Shown here piece by piece: positions 1 to 8,905 of a stretch of 44,445 bases of DNA. Under the pieces are notes generated by a model. That model was not told the DNA's origin. It searched no databases and saw nothing but the letters and a program-made list of their open reading frames with translations. The stretch comes from Deltaproteobacteria bacterium (GTDB taxonomy: Bacteria; Myxococcota_A; Polyangia; JAAYKL01), in assembly GCA_030621515.1 (NCBI GenBank), contig JAUXHN010000011.1, forward strand, positions 1 to 44,445. The letters run 5' to 3'. The stretch's first letter is position 1. Each line of letters opens with the position of its first letter. Both the position numbers and the translations under genes were made by a program.

Positions 1-1338
1 GTGGTGCTCAATGACGATCAGGTCCAGGATTTTCAAAAGTATCTTATCTACAACCACGCTGCGGGTATCGGCGAACCATGCCCCATCGATCACGTGCGCG
101 GCGCCATGCTCCTGCGCGCCAATGTTCACGCCAACGGGCACTCGGGATGTCGTCCGGAGATCACGGGCACCCTCCTGGCCATGCTCAACAAGGGAGTCAC
201 TCCGGTTGTGTGCGAAAAGGGATCCGTGGGCGCATGCGGAGATCTTGCGCCCATGAGCCAGATCGCGCTGCTCATGATGGGCGAGGGCGAAGCTTTCCAC
301 ATGGGGGAGAGACTGCCCGGAGACAGGGCCCTCGAAAAGGCCGGCATCCCGATCCCCGGCCTTCAGGCACGCGACGGGCTGGCCGTCATCAACGGTTCAA
401 ACCTGATCTGCTCAATGGGTTGTCTCACCGTGTGGGACGTGGAGCGTTTGCTCAAGCAGGCCGAGATCGCCGCCGCCATGAGCCTGGAGTCTCTGAAGGC
501 CAATATGAAGCCCTACGACACGCGCCTCCACGAACTGCGCGGGTTCAGGGGAGCCGTGACCAGCGCCCGCAACCTTCGCAAGGTAGTAGACGGCTCCGAT
601 CTCGTAACGGGCAAGGAGAAGGTCAAGGTTCAGGACGCCTACAGCATGCGCTCAACACCGCAGGTGATCGGCGCGGCGAGGGATCAACTCCGCTGGACCC
701 GAAGCCAGATGGAGATCGAGGCCAACGGAGTGGGCGACAATCCGATCTTTCTGCCCGAGGACAAGATAGTGCTCACCGGCGCGAACTTTCAGGGAACGCC
801 CATCAGCCTGCCGCTGGACAGCCTCGGCGCCGCCGTGACAATGGTCTGCGTCATGTCGGAGCGCCGTCTGAACCGCCTCACGAATCCGGCGCTCAGCGTC
901 GGGCTCCCCTCGTTTCTGACCAGGGGCGCGGGTATGTTCTCCGGCTTGATGCTCAGCCAGTACACGGCGGATATGCAGATTGTCGAGCAGCGCATACTGT
1001 CCGCCCCGGCGTTCATTCAGTCCATCCCCGCGGCGGCGGATCAGGAGGACTTCGTCTCCATGGGCATGAACACCGCCCTCAAGACCCGGCAGATCCTGGA
1101 TCTGGCAAGTGGCGTGCTCGGTATCGAGTTCATCGCTTCGACCCAGGCGTTGGATTTCCGCGATTACACTCCGGGCAGGGGCACCCTCGCCGCAAAGGGC
1201 GTCGTCCGAAAGCATGTGGAGTTTCTCGACGTGGACCGGCCCCTCTACCCGGACCACAACGCAATGAAGGCGGTGGTGGCGAGCCTGGAGATCCTCGAGG
1301 CCGTGGAGGCGGAGGTCGGCGAACTGGACACGTATTAA
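1..1338 (+). CDS. MIO-type histidine/aromatic amino acid ammonia-lyase, 5'-truncated by window edge
   Basis: This is the C-terminal ~445 residues of a lyase of the HutH/PAL/TAL family, which eliminates ammonia from histidine or an aromatic amino acid using a self-formed MIO cofactor. Family members are ~500-520 residues, so roughly 70 N-terminal residues, including the usual catalytic Tyr region, lie left of base 1; the GTG at base 1 is probably not the start. The cofactor loop GSVGACGDLAP (residues 74-84 of this fragment) is clear, but the MIO triad is Ala-Cys-Gly rather than Ala-Ser-Gly. NHAAGIG (18-24) keeps the His that in HutH contacts the imidazole, and QEDFVSMG keeps the HutH-type Glu. 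YSMRSTPQ and EANGVGDNP are the other conserved blocks. The selectivity residues lean to histidine, but tyrosine or phenylalanine cannot be excluded. The stop overlaps the convergent exporter gene by 4 bp. Confidence 0.9.
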   Translation: MVLNDDQVQDFQKYLIYNHAAGIGEPCPIDHVRGAMLLRANVHANGHSGCRPEITGTLLAMLNKGVTPVVCEKGSVGACGDLAPMSQIALLMMGEGEAFHMGERLPGDRALEKAGIPIPGLQARDGLAVINGSNLICSMGCLTVWDVERLLKQAEIAAAMSLESLKANMKPYDTRLHELRGFRGAVTSARNLRKVVDGSDLVTGKEKVKVQDAYSMRSTPQVIGAARDQLRWTRSQMEIEANGVGDNPIFLPEDKIVLTGANFQGTPISLPLDSLGAAVTMVCVMSERRLNRLTNPALSVGLPSFLTRGAGMFSGLMLSQYTADMQIVEQRILSAPAFIQSIPAAADQEDFVSMGMNTALKTRQILDLASGVLGIEFIASTQALDFRDYTPGRGTLAAKGVVRKHVEFLDVDRPLYPDHNAMKAVVASLEILEAVEAEVGELDTY

Positions 1339-3857
1339 CGTGTTCTTTTTTCCTTTTTGCTTGCTCGGGATTCCATGAACGACAGGCTCAGGGGGAGAAC
1401 GATCAGTGTAGAGAGGAGAATGGTTGCGATACCTATAATGGCCAGGATGCCGATGGTCTTCAGGCCCGCGTGGGAAACTACCAACATGCCGGCAAAGCCC
1501 ACAGCGGTGGTAGCCGCCGCGATCGCGATGGCTACGCCGGTGGTGCGGAGAACGTAGGGCAGGGAGCCCGGTCCGTGCTCCTTGTAGGCGTGGTAGAGAT
1601 GGACCGAGGAGTCGATCCCGATGCCCAGCAAGGTAGGCAGCACCAGCATATTGTAAAGACCGATACGAATATCGAAAAAGGCCATGATGGAGACCATCCA
1701 AGTGGCTCCAATGATGATGGGAGCAAAGACGACAAGGGCCTTTTTGGGTGAGCGCAGGTCGATCAACAGCAAGAGGAAAACCACCACGATGGCGGCCAGG
1801 GTCATGCGCAGTCCATCCTGTTGCACGGCTCTCACCACTTCCACCATGATGAAACCGGAAGCCGCAGGACGGATCGCCCCCTTGCCCGGCACATCGATGG
1901 TGCCGTAGACCTCGTAGAACTTTTCCATCTGGTCTATCTTCCACTCGTCGACGCGCGGGTAGATGTAAACCATGCGGCCGATCGTACCGTCTTTTTCCGT
2001 GAAGTTCTGAAGAACCCAGCTGGGCAGTTCATCGATGGGGCTCGCGCCGGTTTCGGTCCAGCGCCGGATCTCTTCGAGCCTGCTTTGCGTGGATTTTTTC
2101 AGCTTCCCGAGCTCGAGCGCCTTGTCCACGTGGCCGCGTAGCTGGGTGAGCAGGGCCAGCTTCTCTTCCTGCTCATCGGGAATCAACGAAAACAGAGAGT
2201 AGGCGCGTCGGAGCAGATTGGTGTCTTGCTCGTCTTTGTCGATGATTTCTTCCAGATGGCGGGTGAGCGTCTTGGCATCGTCTGGCGTGGGCATCACCGC
2301 CACGATCGGCGAGTTGTGCTGGCCCAAAGACTTGCCGTAGCGGATTGAAGCGCTGACTTTTTTCCCGCGCAGGTTTTTGAAATTGTATTCAAAGGAAACC
2401 TGAGGAATGAGCGCGAGTCCCAATGCGGCCAGGCCGAATACAACAACAAACCCCAGACCGAGTTTCCAGGGATGGGTAGAGCAGGGCGGGCCGATTTCCT
2501 GGCGGCTGTCTCCTGCGCGTTTGCGCCAGGGCTTGGGCACGCTGGCGCGTTCGAACAGGGCGGCCATAGCTGGAAGTAGCAGGATATATACAAGGAGGCA
2601 GGTACAGATCCCCATCGTGGCGATGATTCCGAACTCGGCAAAACCCTTGAATTGGGCCAGAATCAGCACCGCCAACCCTCCGGCTGTAGTCAGGCCCGCA
2701 GTGACGATGGCGCGGCCGGTCTTGATGATCGCCAGCGCAAGAGAATCATACAGGCTCTTGCCGCGGGCACGTTCATCCAGATAGCGAACCGACATATGGA
2801 CGCCGAAGTCGATCCCCAGGCCGAGCAACACGGCGAAGATAAGGGCCGTGGTCATGTTGAGGCGTCCCAGGGTAAGCGCGGTGAGGGCCACTGTGAATAT
2901 GATGCCGATGATCAGGGGAATGAAAATCAGCGCAGCAGAGCGCACCCGGCGGAAAAAGACGATGATTATAAGAAGGATCAGGGAGACAGCCAGGCCCAGA
3001 GACGAGTAGATGTCCCCGACCACATTCTCATACTCCCGGTAGCGGTTGCGGTATGCACCGGCCACCTGGACTTTCATCTCGGGGTTGCGGTGGGGGTTGT
3101 TTTCATTAATCAGTTTTTGGGTTTTTTCAACCAGCGCGCGACCGAACTCCATGTCCAGGGCCGGCTTTGAGGGACGGGCGATCACGGACATGATCCGGCC
3201 GCCGTTCGTGGACATCCGATCGGTCAGATCTACCGCAGGCTCGGAGTGGTCCTTCGCGTCGGACTTTGTTGTCCCCTTGTGGGGCGTCGCCGGCTCGCTA
3301 TCCTTTGGCTTGATTATGCCGTGAGCGCCTCGTTTTTCATAAAGCAGACGATACTTTTCCATGATATCGGCAAAGTCGATATCCGGTGGTTGTTCGTCGT
3401 CCAGGGAAATGTAGAAAGGATTGCGAATTTTCTTTTCGTAGTCCAACCGCGCTTGCGCCCGTTTGACTATCTGTTTCAGGTCTTCCTTGTCCATGTATAG
3501 CAGGCGACGGTCACGGAAGTAGGACCGATCCTGCTTTACAGAGACCCATTCCAGCTCGGGGAGGGTGGCGAGTTTCCTGGCCATGTCGTCGATAAAGGCC
3601 AGGTTGTCTTCCACGTTCGGAGAGTCAACGGCCACTATAAGGTAATCCGTGGAGCCTATCAGCTTGGAGACCCGGCGGGATTCGATGACGCAGGGAAGAT
3701 CGTCCGGGAGGAGCGTGGTGAAGTCGGTATCCAGCTTGAGAGGCGAATAGGCAAAGAGCCAGTAGCCCGCAACAGCGGCAAGCAGAACGAAGGCCAGAGT
3801 GATCGTCCAGGCGCGCCGTATCGCGAGGGAGATATAGCGTTTGAGCAGTTGTTCCAT
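1335..3857 (-). CDS. MMPL/HpnN-like RND-superfamily exporter
   Basis: An 840-residue inner-membrane protein with the two-fold RND layout: TM1 at about 17-36, a periplasmic loop, TM2-6 at about 285-435, TM7 at about 464-483, a second loop, and TM8-12 at about 684-826. Each half has the GxGID-S/F-xVH signature (GLGIDFGVH at 346-354, GIGIDSSVH at 745-753), typical of MMPL and hopanoid-associated HpnN-like transporters. The post-TM1 motif LDTDFTTLLPDDLP also fits. Such proteins are thought to move lipids or lipid-linked molecules from the inner membrane using the proton gradient. It lies 51 bp downstream of the glycan operon on the same strand, so it could be co-transcribed and move a lipid-linked product, but its substrate is not shown. 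ATG start. Confidence 0.85.
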   Translation of the reverse strand: MEQLLKRYISLAIRRAWTITLAFVLLAAVAGYWLFAYSPLKLDTDFTTLLPDDLPCVIESRRVSKLIGSTDYLIVAVDSPNVEDNLAFIDDMARKLATLPELEWVSVKQDRSYFRDRRLLYMDKEDLKQIVKRAQARLDYEKKIRNPFYISLDDEQPPDIDFADIMEKYRLLYEKRGAHGIIKPKDSEPATPHKGTTKSDAKDHSEPAVDLTDRMSTNGGRIMSVIARPSKPALDMEFGRALVEKTQKLINENNPHRNPEMKVQVAGAYRNRYREYENVVGDIYSSLGLAVSLILLIIIVFFRRVRSAALIFIPLIIGIIFTVALTALTLGRLNMTTALIFAVLLGLGIDFGVHMSVRYLDERARGKSLYDSLALAIIKTGRAIVTAGLTTAGGLAVLILAQFKGFAEFGIIATMGICTCLLVYILLLPAMAALFERASVPKPWRKRAGDSRQEIGPPCSTHPWKLGLGFVVVFGLAALGLALIPQVSFEYNFKNLRGKKVSASIRYGKSLGQHNSPIVAVMPTPDDAKTLTRHLEEIIDKDEQDTNLLRRAYSLFSLIPDEQEEKLALLTQLRGHVDKALELGKLKKSTQSRLEEIRRWTETGASPIDELPSWVLQNFTEKDGTIGRMVYIYPRVDEWKIDQMEKFYEVYGTIDVPGKGAIRPAASGFIMVEVVRAVQQDGLRMTLAAIVVVFLLLLIDLRSPKKALVVFAPIIIGATWMVSIMAFFDIRIGLYNMLVLPTLLGIGIDSSVHLYHAYKEHGPGSLPYVLRTTGVAIAIAAATTAVGFAGMLVVSHAGLKTIGILAIIGIATILLSTLIVLPLSLSFMESRASKKEKRTR

Positions 3858-3908
3858 AACGTTGGGCAGCTATCCTAGCGCCTTTTTACTTCGGGCGAAA
3901 CAGCTCAG

Positions 3909-5291
3909 TTACGGTTCTTTCACCTGAGCAAATATGAAGTTGCTATTGAACGGCTCCGGTTTGTCATCAGCGAAAATCCGATCTGCAATTTCCGGGGCGC
4001 CGGAAACCTTGAACACCATGTTTTTTTTCACCAGATAATCCATGTACTCGACCCCGGGCAAGTCCACGACAAAAGTGGTACATCCAAAGGCAAGACCCTC
4101 GTAAATGGCGGTGGAAAAGACACCCACCAGGTACTGACTGTGTGCGAAATGGGCGTAAAGAATGGATTTGTTGTTATCCAGAACTTCCACGTTCGGCAGC
4201 CTGGATGCCTCCACCAGATCCGGATAGTCTGTTCTCCAGAGGTCGTATTCCCCCGGGTGGAGTTTGTACCTGATCTGATGTTCGGGTAGCTTTTTCGCCA
4301 GTGCTCTAATAATGGTTGAGAGCTGCTTTCCAATAACCCCCTGGGAGATCACCAGAATACGCCCCGGGATTTTTTCCTCCGCAGCGAACTTGTTTTTCTG
4401 TGCGTGAAAATGCGCAAAGCCGTACGTCTTGATTTTGTCTGCCGCGACAGGCAACGCTGCAAGCTCGTTCCAGTAATCGCCAAAAGTGTAGAAGCTGTCC
4501 GGGAAACACTCTATGCCTGTTTTTACACCGGGAAAGTTGTAGCCCAGGTGATAGGGACTGAAGGTGCCATGTTGAAGTTCCACCGTTTCAATCCCGAGCT
4601 TCTTCGCTGCACAGATGAGAGCTCGCTTGTACCAGGAATAGGAGACAACCAGAAAAATCTTTTTCGGGCGTCTTTGCTCAAGCAAACGAGTGTAGTATTT
4701 CAGGCTGTACTTGTGGTGCCTGATCTCCTTTTTGAACTGTTTCAGCAGCGGAATGTCCACTCCGAAATCCCGCCGGAACCGCGCTTCGAGTTTTTCTATG
4801 AAGTCCTTTTCAGCCTTCGATGGGAGAACGGGAATAGCACTGATTATACCGGCTCCCACTGAAAGAGAATCCAGATAGGTACGGGAAGAAGTTTTTCTGG
4901 TGAGGTGGCGTCCCAAGTACCAGTTTTCAAAAACCTCCGTTTCATCCGAGGGAAGAGAATCGACAAGGTTCCTGGTGTAGATATCCACGTATTCTCCCTC
5001 GATCGGCATTTTTCGAGGGTGATCAAAAACCAGGTATTCCCTTGTTCTCCTTTTGGCAAACGGGCTGGTAAACGGCGCCTTGATAGTATTCCAGGCTGCC
5101 TCCAGGATACCGGTCCAGGAAAGTCTCTCACTGTGAGGTGTGGAGAAAACGCCCGTTGCCTGACATATCCTGTAATATATGGTCATGCGAGTAAGAGGCC
5201 ATACTTTGACGTTACAGATCTGCTTTTCAAATAGCCCCAGTTCTTCCTCGGCAGCCCAGATCTTTTCACATATATCCCTCGAAGACAGCAT
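3909..5291 (-). CDS. Capsule/surface-polysaccharide transferase-like protein
   Basis: A 460-residue soluble protein resembling capsule-polysaccharide biosynthesis proteins with a GT-B-like C-terminal half. The block IETVELQHGTFSPYHLGY (central) and the later KLHPGEYDLW and YLVGVFSTAIYEGLAFGC look like the nucleotide-sugar-binding HG, HP and S/T..E elements seen in GT-B capsule and sialyl-type transferases. No signal peptide or TM segment is visible. Its ATG overlaps the stop of the upstream flippase gene by one base (TGATG), indicating translational coupling within the operon. Placed after a nonulosonic acid synthase and cytidylyltransferase, it is a reasonable candidate for the transferase that uses the CMP-sugar. 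That is inference, and donor and acceptor are unknown. The sequence here is AT-richer than the flanking genes. Confidence 0.65.
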   Translation of the reverse strand: MLSSRDICEKIWAAEEELGLFEKQICNVKVWPLTRMTIYYRICQATGVFSTPHSERLSWTGILEAAWNTIKAPFTSPFAKRRTREYLVFDHPRKMPIEGEYVDIYTRNLVDSLPSDETEVFENWYLGRHLTRKTSSRTYLDSLSVGAGIISAIPVLPSKAEKDFIEKLEARFRRDFGVDIPLLKQFKKEIRHHKYSLKYYTRLLEQRRPKKIFLVVSYSWYKRALICAAKKLGIETVELQHGTFSPYHLGYNFPGVKTGIECFPDSFYTFGDYWNELAALPVAADKIKTYGFAHFHAQKNKFAAEEKIPGRILVISQGVIGKQLSTIIRALAKKLPEHQIRYKLHPGEYDLWRTDYPDLVEASRLPNVEVLDNNKSILYAHFAHSQYLVGVFSTAIYEGLAFGCTTFVVDLPGVEYMDYLVKKNMVFKVSGAPEIADRIFADDKPEPFNSNFIFAQVKEP

Positions 5292-6736
5292 CAGCTTTTC
5301 TTCGTTCCTCTGGCTATTTTTACAATGAAATAATAGAACGCTCCAATGGAAAGCGCGATCCTGGCGGCCAGAAATGTCATGGCATTCAGCTCAAGTCTAT
5401 CAGAATAAATATACCCCGCTGCCAGCGCGGCAAGAAGGCAGAAGTTTGGTAGCAGCAGCGAAACTTTGAGAACTTTTGCCCGCAAGATAAATCGGGCATT
5501 TGAATAATGAAGAATGAACAGAAGTGCAAACGAAGCGGTAGTGGTGTAAGCAGCTGCCTCGTAACCGTAAATCGGAATGAATCGATAATTGAGGATAATA
5601 TTGGCTCCAGCCGCAAGCAATGTACTGAGCGATATCAGCTCTGTCTTTTTTGCGTAGGACGCGTACTGGAAAAAAAGGGTGTACAGAAAAACGAAGACGT
5701 ACCCAATTACCAGTATCGGAATCAGGTGCAGCCCCCCGAAATAGGTCTCCGGTACGATCAGGCGTGCCGCATCAGCGCCGAATAGAATTATGATCACTGC
5801 GGCGAAATAGATGTAACCGGAATAGGCGTATGCCATCCTGTTGATTTTTTCGAAATTGCCTTTCCTGTATTCATCAAAGAATATCGGTTGCCAGGCCTTG
5901 ACGGTAGCCATCACAATCACATCCATTGACATGGCCACATCGTAGGCCAGCGAGTACAGACCGGTGGCAGCGGATGTTGTAAGTTGCTGAATGATTATTC
6001 TGTCGAAGTAGCCAAGAATGTATCTCGATACGGCATGGGGGATAAGGGGAATGGAAAACCTGCAAGTGTACTTGATGTACTTTGAATCAAACGAAAAGCG
6101 GGCCAACCGGATCATTGCGATGACTGCGTACACGGCAAAGACGCCGGTGAGTATGAGTTCCGCATAGATTTTCCCCAGATACTTTTTTTCATCGAGAAAG
6201 AGTATCAAGACGATCGCGGCGCCGAGAATCGATCCTGTTCGCAGTACAACGAGTATCGAGTATTTCTTGCTTTGCTTGCTTCCCCGCAGATACGAAAGAT
6301 ATATTTCCAGTATGCCGGAAAAGACTGCGGTTGCCATGGCCAGTTGAAACACCGCTGTTTCAACACCCACCCATTGCGCCAGCTGCGATGAAAGAGGAAG
6401 CATGAAAGCAAGGAGAGCCATGCCGAACAATCCGACAAACAGCAGGTTGGTCCCCAGCGCCCGGTCAAAATCGTCAGATTTTTCCAGATAATACCTTACC
6501 ACGCCGGAGCGCAGATTCAGGCTGAACAGTATCGAAAGCAGCGCGTACAGTGATGCGAAGACGGAAAGAACGCCATACTCATCCGGCAGGAGAAGCTGGG
6601 TGAGGATTGGGATTGCAAGAGCGACCAGTATGCTCTGCAGCACCGTGGCTGATAGATAATTTCTGGTATGAGTCAGAAACTCCAGATTCTCCCGGCCGAT
6701 TTTTTCGGCAAACCAGGTTTTTAATCGATTACCCAT
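5291..6736 (-). CDS. Wzx-like polysaccharide flippase (MATE/MOP superfamily)
   Basis: A 481-residue polytopic membrane protein with about 12-14 predicted hydrophobic helices. Its N-terminal region (SATVLQSILVALAIPILTQL followed by LPDEYGVLSVF) has the layout of the 'polysaccharide biosynthesis protein / Wzx' family. These proteins flip lipid-linked oligosaccharide units across the inner membrane. A basic/amphipathic stretch precedes TM1. The gene starts 5 bp after the pyruvyltransferase-like gene and overlaps the next gene by one base. One sampled 60-bp line inside it (5461-5520) is 35% GC, against 70% in a line of the permease gene (12481-12540). The exact repeat unit transported is unknown. 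Confidence 0.85.
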   Translation of the reverse strand: MGNRLKTWFAEKIGRENLEFLTHTRNYLSATVLQSILVALAIPILTQLLLPDEYGVLSVFASLYALLSILFSLNLRSGVVRYYLEKSDDFDRALGTNLLFVGLFGMALLAFMLPLSSQLAQWVGVETAVFQLAMATAVFSGILEIYLSYLRGSKQSKKYSILVVLRTGSILGAAIVLILFLDEKKYLGKIYAELILTGVFAVYAVIAMIRLARFSFDSKYIKYTCRFSIPLIPHAVSRYILGYFDRIIIQQLTTSAATGLYSLAYDVAMSMDVIVMATVKAWQPIFFDEYRKGNFEKINRMAYAYSGYIYFAAVIIILFGADAARLIVPETYFGGLHLIPILVIGYVFVFLYTLFFQYASYAKKTELISLSTLLAAGANIILNYRFIPIYGYEAAAYTTTASFALLFILHYSNARFILRAKVLKVSLLLPNFCLLAALAAGYIYSDRLELNAMTFLAARIALSIGAFYYFIVKIARGTKKS

Positions 6737-6741
6737 GAAAT

Positions 6742-7824
6742 TCAGGCTTCGGGCAGGCTTCGGATGAACTGTTTCATGATTTCATATTGCTCATCAATGA
6801 TTTTTCCGAAGCCTGCAAATCTGGAAAAACCGTTTTCCAGTTCGGACAGAAGATAGGTCTTCACCTGTTCCACCGCATATTTGCTGGGGCGTATCTTCCG
6901 CAGTATCCCCGTGCGCCCGGCGTGAAAGGCGTCCACTCCGAGTACGTTCAGCGCTTCGGATACCCCCCTGCCACGACCGTCCTCGTGTAGCAGGATTGAA
7001 GGCTTGCGGGAGCTGAGAAAGTGCAGATGTGTGTGTACCCGGTATCCCACATGGATATCGCATTCATCGTAAAAACCGATTTTATCGGTTCCAAAAGAGG
7101 TATCCACCACCTCATATCCAAGTGACTTCGCCGCATCGGATATTGCGGCGTTGTTTCTTCGATCCGCAGTTGGTATCAGTGGATGGTCCTGGCTGATGCC
7201 CCGGTTGAATGAACAGTACCTGGCCGCCGCCGGAAAAATATTGGAAATTTCGCGGAGTAATTCGATGGATTGTTTCTGGTAAATGGATCTCTGGGCCGGT
7301 GTTACCGTCAGACTCGTTACTTTCCGCGGGCGTACCGGTGATTTCCCGATGGCATCAAGGCGATACCAGACAGGACAGCCGGTCATCAGCGGGTTCTCAA
7401 TGCCGTTGCGTCTGAGGGCCTCGCAGGTCAGGTAGTCCCTGCAGCCCAGGTACTTTGTCTCGGTACTGATTCGCTTCAAAGCCGTCATGGATGACGATGT
7501 GAAACGATAGTTCCTGAGTGTGTTGAAATCACCGGGAACGCCCTTCCAGCCAAGTCCCATGGGAACTATGGGAACCCTGATATGGTTGAGATCATCTGTG
7601 AGTTTGTAGACTCCTGGATAAAAACCTGGCTGGAAACCCGGTCCTCCCATGATGATGATCGCCTTGCCGGAGTTGATCTTGTCCAGGTGAGCATCCAGCG
7701 GTTCAAAGTGGGGAAGTACGAACAGTTCCTCTTCGGGTAGATGTTCTTTCAGCAACGCCGTGCAACGCTCTTCTATCAGAAAATCGCCCATGTTGATTTT
7801 GGCGCCTGTCAGTACCGTGTACAC
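6742..7824 (-). CDS. Polysaccharide pyruvyltransferase-family protein
   Basis: A 360-residue protein with the general plan of the polysaccharide pyruvyltransferase (PS_pyruv_trans) family. It has an N-terminal TGAKINMGDFLIEE segment, a central IIIMGGPGFQPGF block, and a C-terminal DECDIHVGYRVHTHLHFLS motif followed by KPSILLHEDGRG. Members transfer pyruvate from phosphoenolpyruvate to form ketals on surface sugars, although several relatives have other or unknown activities. The start is GTG, preceded by AAGAGG at a 6-base spacing. It sits 16 bp after neuB and 5 bp before the flippase gene, so it is part of the surface-glycan operon and may decorate the same polymer. The family assignment is fairly secure, the reaction less so. 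Confidence 0.7.
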   Translation of the reverse strand: MYTVLTGAKINMGDFLIEERCTALLKEHLPEEELFVLPHFEPLDAHLDKINSGKAIIIMGGPGFQPGFYPGVYKLTDDLNHIRVPIVPMGLGWKGVPGDFNTLRNYRFTSSSMTALKRISTETKYLGCRDYLTCEALRRNGIENPLMTGCPVWYRLDAIGKSPVRPRKVTSLTVTPAQRSIYQKQSIELLREISNIFPAAARYCSFNRGISQDHPLIPTADRRNNAAISDAAKSLGYEVVDTSFGTDKIGFYDECDIHVGYRVHTHLHFLSSRKPSILLHEDGRGRGVSEALNVLGVDAFHAGRTGILRKIRPSKYAVEQVKTYLLSELENGFSRFAGFGKIIDEQYEIMKQFIRSLPEA

Positions 7825-7840
7825 TTGAACCTCTTACCCT

Positions 7841-8905
7841 TTACAGATCCTTCCATGTGATAATGTGATCCGCTTCTATTCGGTGACGAAGCCGCAGCCC
7901 GGCAACCTTGTGAAAATCCGCAGGAGAAATACCTGTCCCCGGACGTTTGAACTCCACATTTTCGAGACAGAGCGCTTCCCCCTCCTCAATGGCTCTTCTC
8001 GAAACCAGGCTGCGACGGGCCTGCTTTCGCGCTTCCAGTTCACAGTCGAGTGGCTGCTTGATCCCGCCTCCCCTAACCTTATCAATCAGTTCAATGTTGG
8101 CGACCAGTCTGTTGAGGTCTGCCGGGTCCATGGCGTGGTAGTGATCGTTCCCCTTCAGTGATTTGTCGAGAGTGAAGTGTTTTTCTATGACCTTCGCTCC
8201 CAGCATGTAAGAGACACACAGGGTCATCATGGACGGATCCGGTCTTGTGTGGTCGGAGAAACCGAGCAGCATCCCCGGGTAAATCTGCGCAAGATGCGAA
8301 AGCATGTTCAAGTTTGCATCCTCGTAATTGGTTGGATAATCGAGCACGCAATGCATCAGGCAGATCTCCTCATTTCCCGTCTTTTTGATGGTCTGCACAG
8401 CATCATCAATTTCGCCTATTGTGGCGGCACCTGTTGATAGGAATATGGGTTTTCCATTTCTCGCAATATGCTCAATAAAGGGCAGGTTTGTGAGATCAGA
8501 TGAGGAAATCTTGAACAATGGCATGAGGGGTGCAAGGTAGTCCGCCGCTTCAAAATCAAACGGAGTGGAAATGAAAATGGCGCCTTTTTTTTTGCAGTGT
8601 GCCGCCAGTCGCTCGTATTCCTCCACACCGAAGTGGTCGAATTTCTTGAACAGCTCGAACTGGGACGTGGTCGGTTCCTCTCTGGTATCCCAGTACGCCG
8701 GCGAGTGCACAGATACAATCTTTTCCGCCTTGTAGGTCTGGAACTTCACCGCATCGGCGCCGGCACCGGCGGCTTCGTCTATCATTTGACATGCGGCCTC
8801 AAACGGAGAGATGTTGTGCGCGCTTGCGATATCGTAATAGTTTACGCCGACTTCAGCGATAATGAATGCCTTTTTCCTGACTCCAATATCTGCGATTAAC
8901 GTCAT
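7841..8905 (-). CDS. NeuB-family nonulosonic acid synthase
   Basis: A 354-residue enzyme of the NeuB/PseI/LegI/SpsE family, which condenses phosphoenolpyruvate with a 6-carbon amino sugar to give a 9-carbon nonulosonic acid. The TIM-barrel part has AEVGVNY (17-23), VKFQTYKAEKIVS (53-65), and the metal-ligand histidines in GFSDH (His219) and EKHFTLD (His243). The C-terminal antifreeze-like SAF domain (about 294-354) has the conserved KRPGTGISP. Whether the product is sialic, pseudaminic, legionaminic or another acid cannot be read from motifs. The PseG-like domain encoded just upstream argues for a pseudaminic- or legionaminic-type route. Its ATG overlaps the stop of that upstream gene by 4 bp (ATGA), a sign of translational coupling. 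Confidence 0.9.
   Translation of the reverse strand: MTLIADIGVRKKAFIIAEVGVNYYDIASAHNISPFEAACQMIDEAAGAGADAVKFQTYKAEKIVSVHSPAYWDTREEPTTSQFELFKKFDHFGVEEYERLAAHCKKKGAIFISTPFDFEAADYLAPLMPLFKISSSDLTNLPFIEHIARNGKPIFLSTGAATIGEIDDAVQTIKKTGNEEICLMHCVLDYPTNYEDANLNMLSHLAQIYPGMLLGFSDHTRPDPSMMTLCVSYMLGAKVIEKHFTLDKSLKGNDHYHAMDPADLNRLVANIELIDKVRGGGIKQPLDCELEARKQARRSLVSRRAIEEGEALCLENVEFKRPGTGISPADFHKVAGLRLRHRIEADHIITWKDL

Noticed and set aside
78-1751. Long open frame (557 codons) on the plus strand over the lyase
   Set aside because: It is an alternate frame of a clear lyase gene in GC-rich DNA, with an Arg/Gly/Pro-rich translation and no domain.
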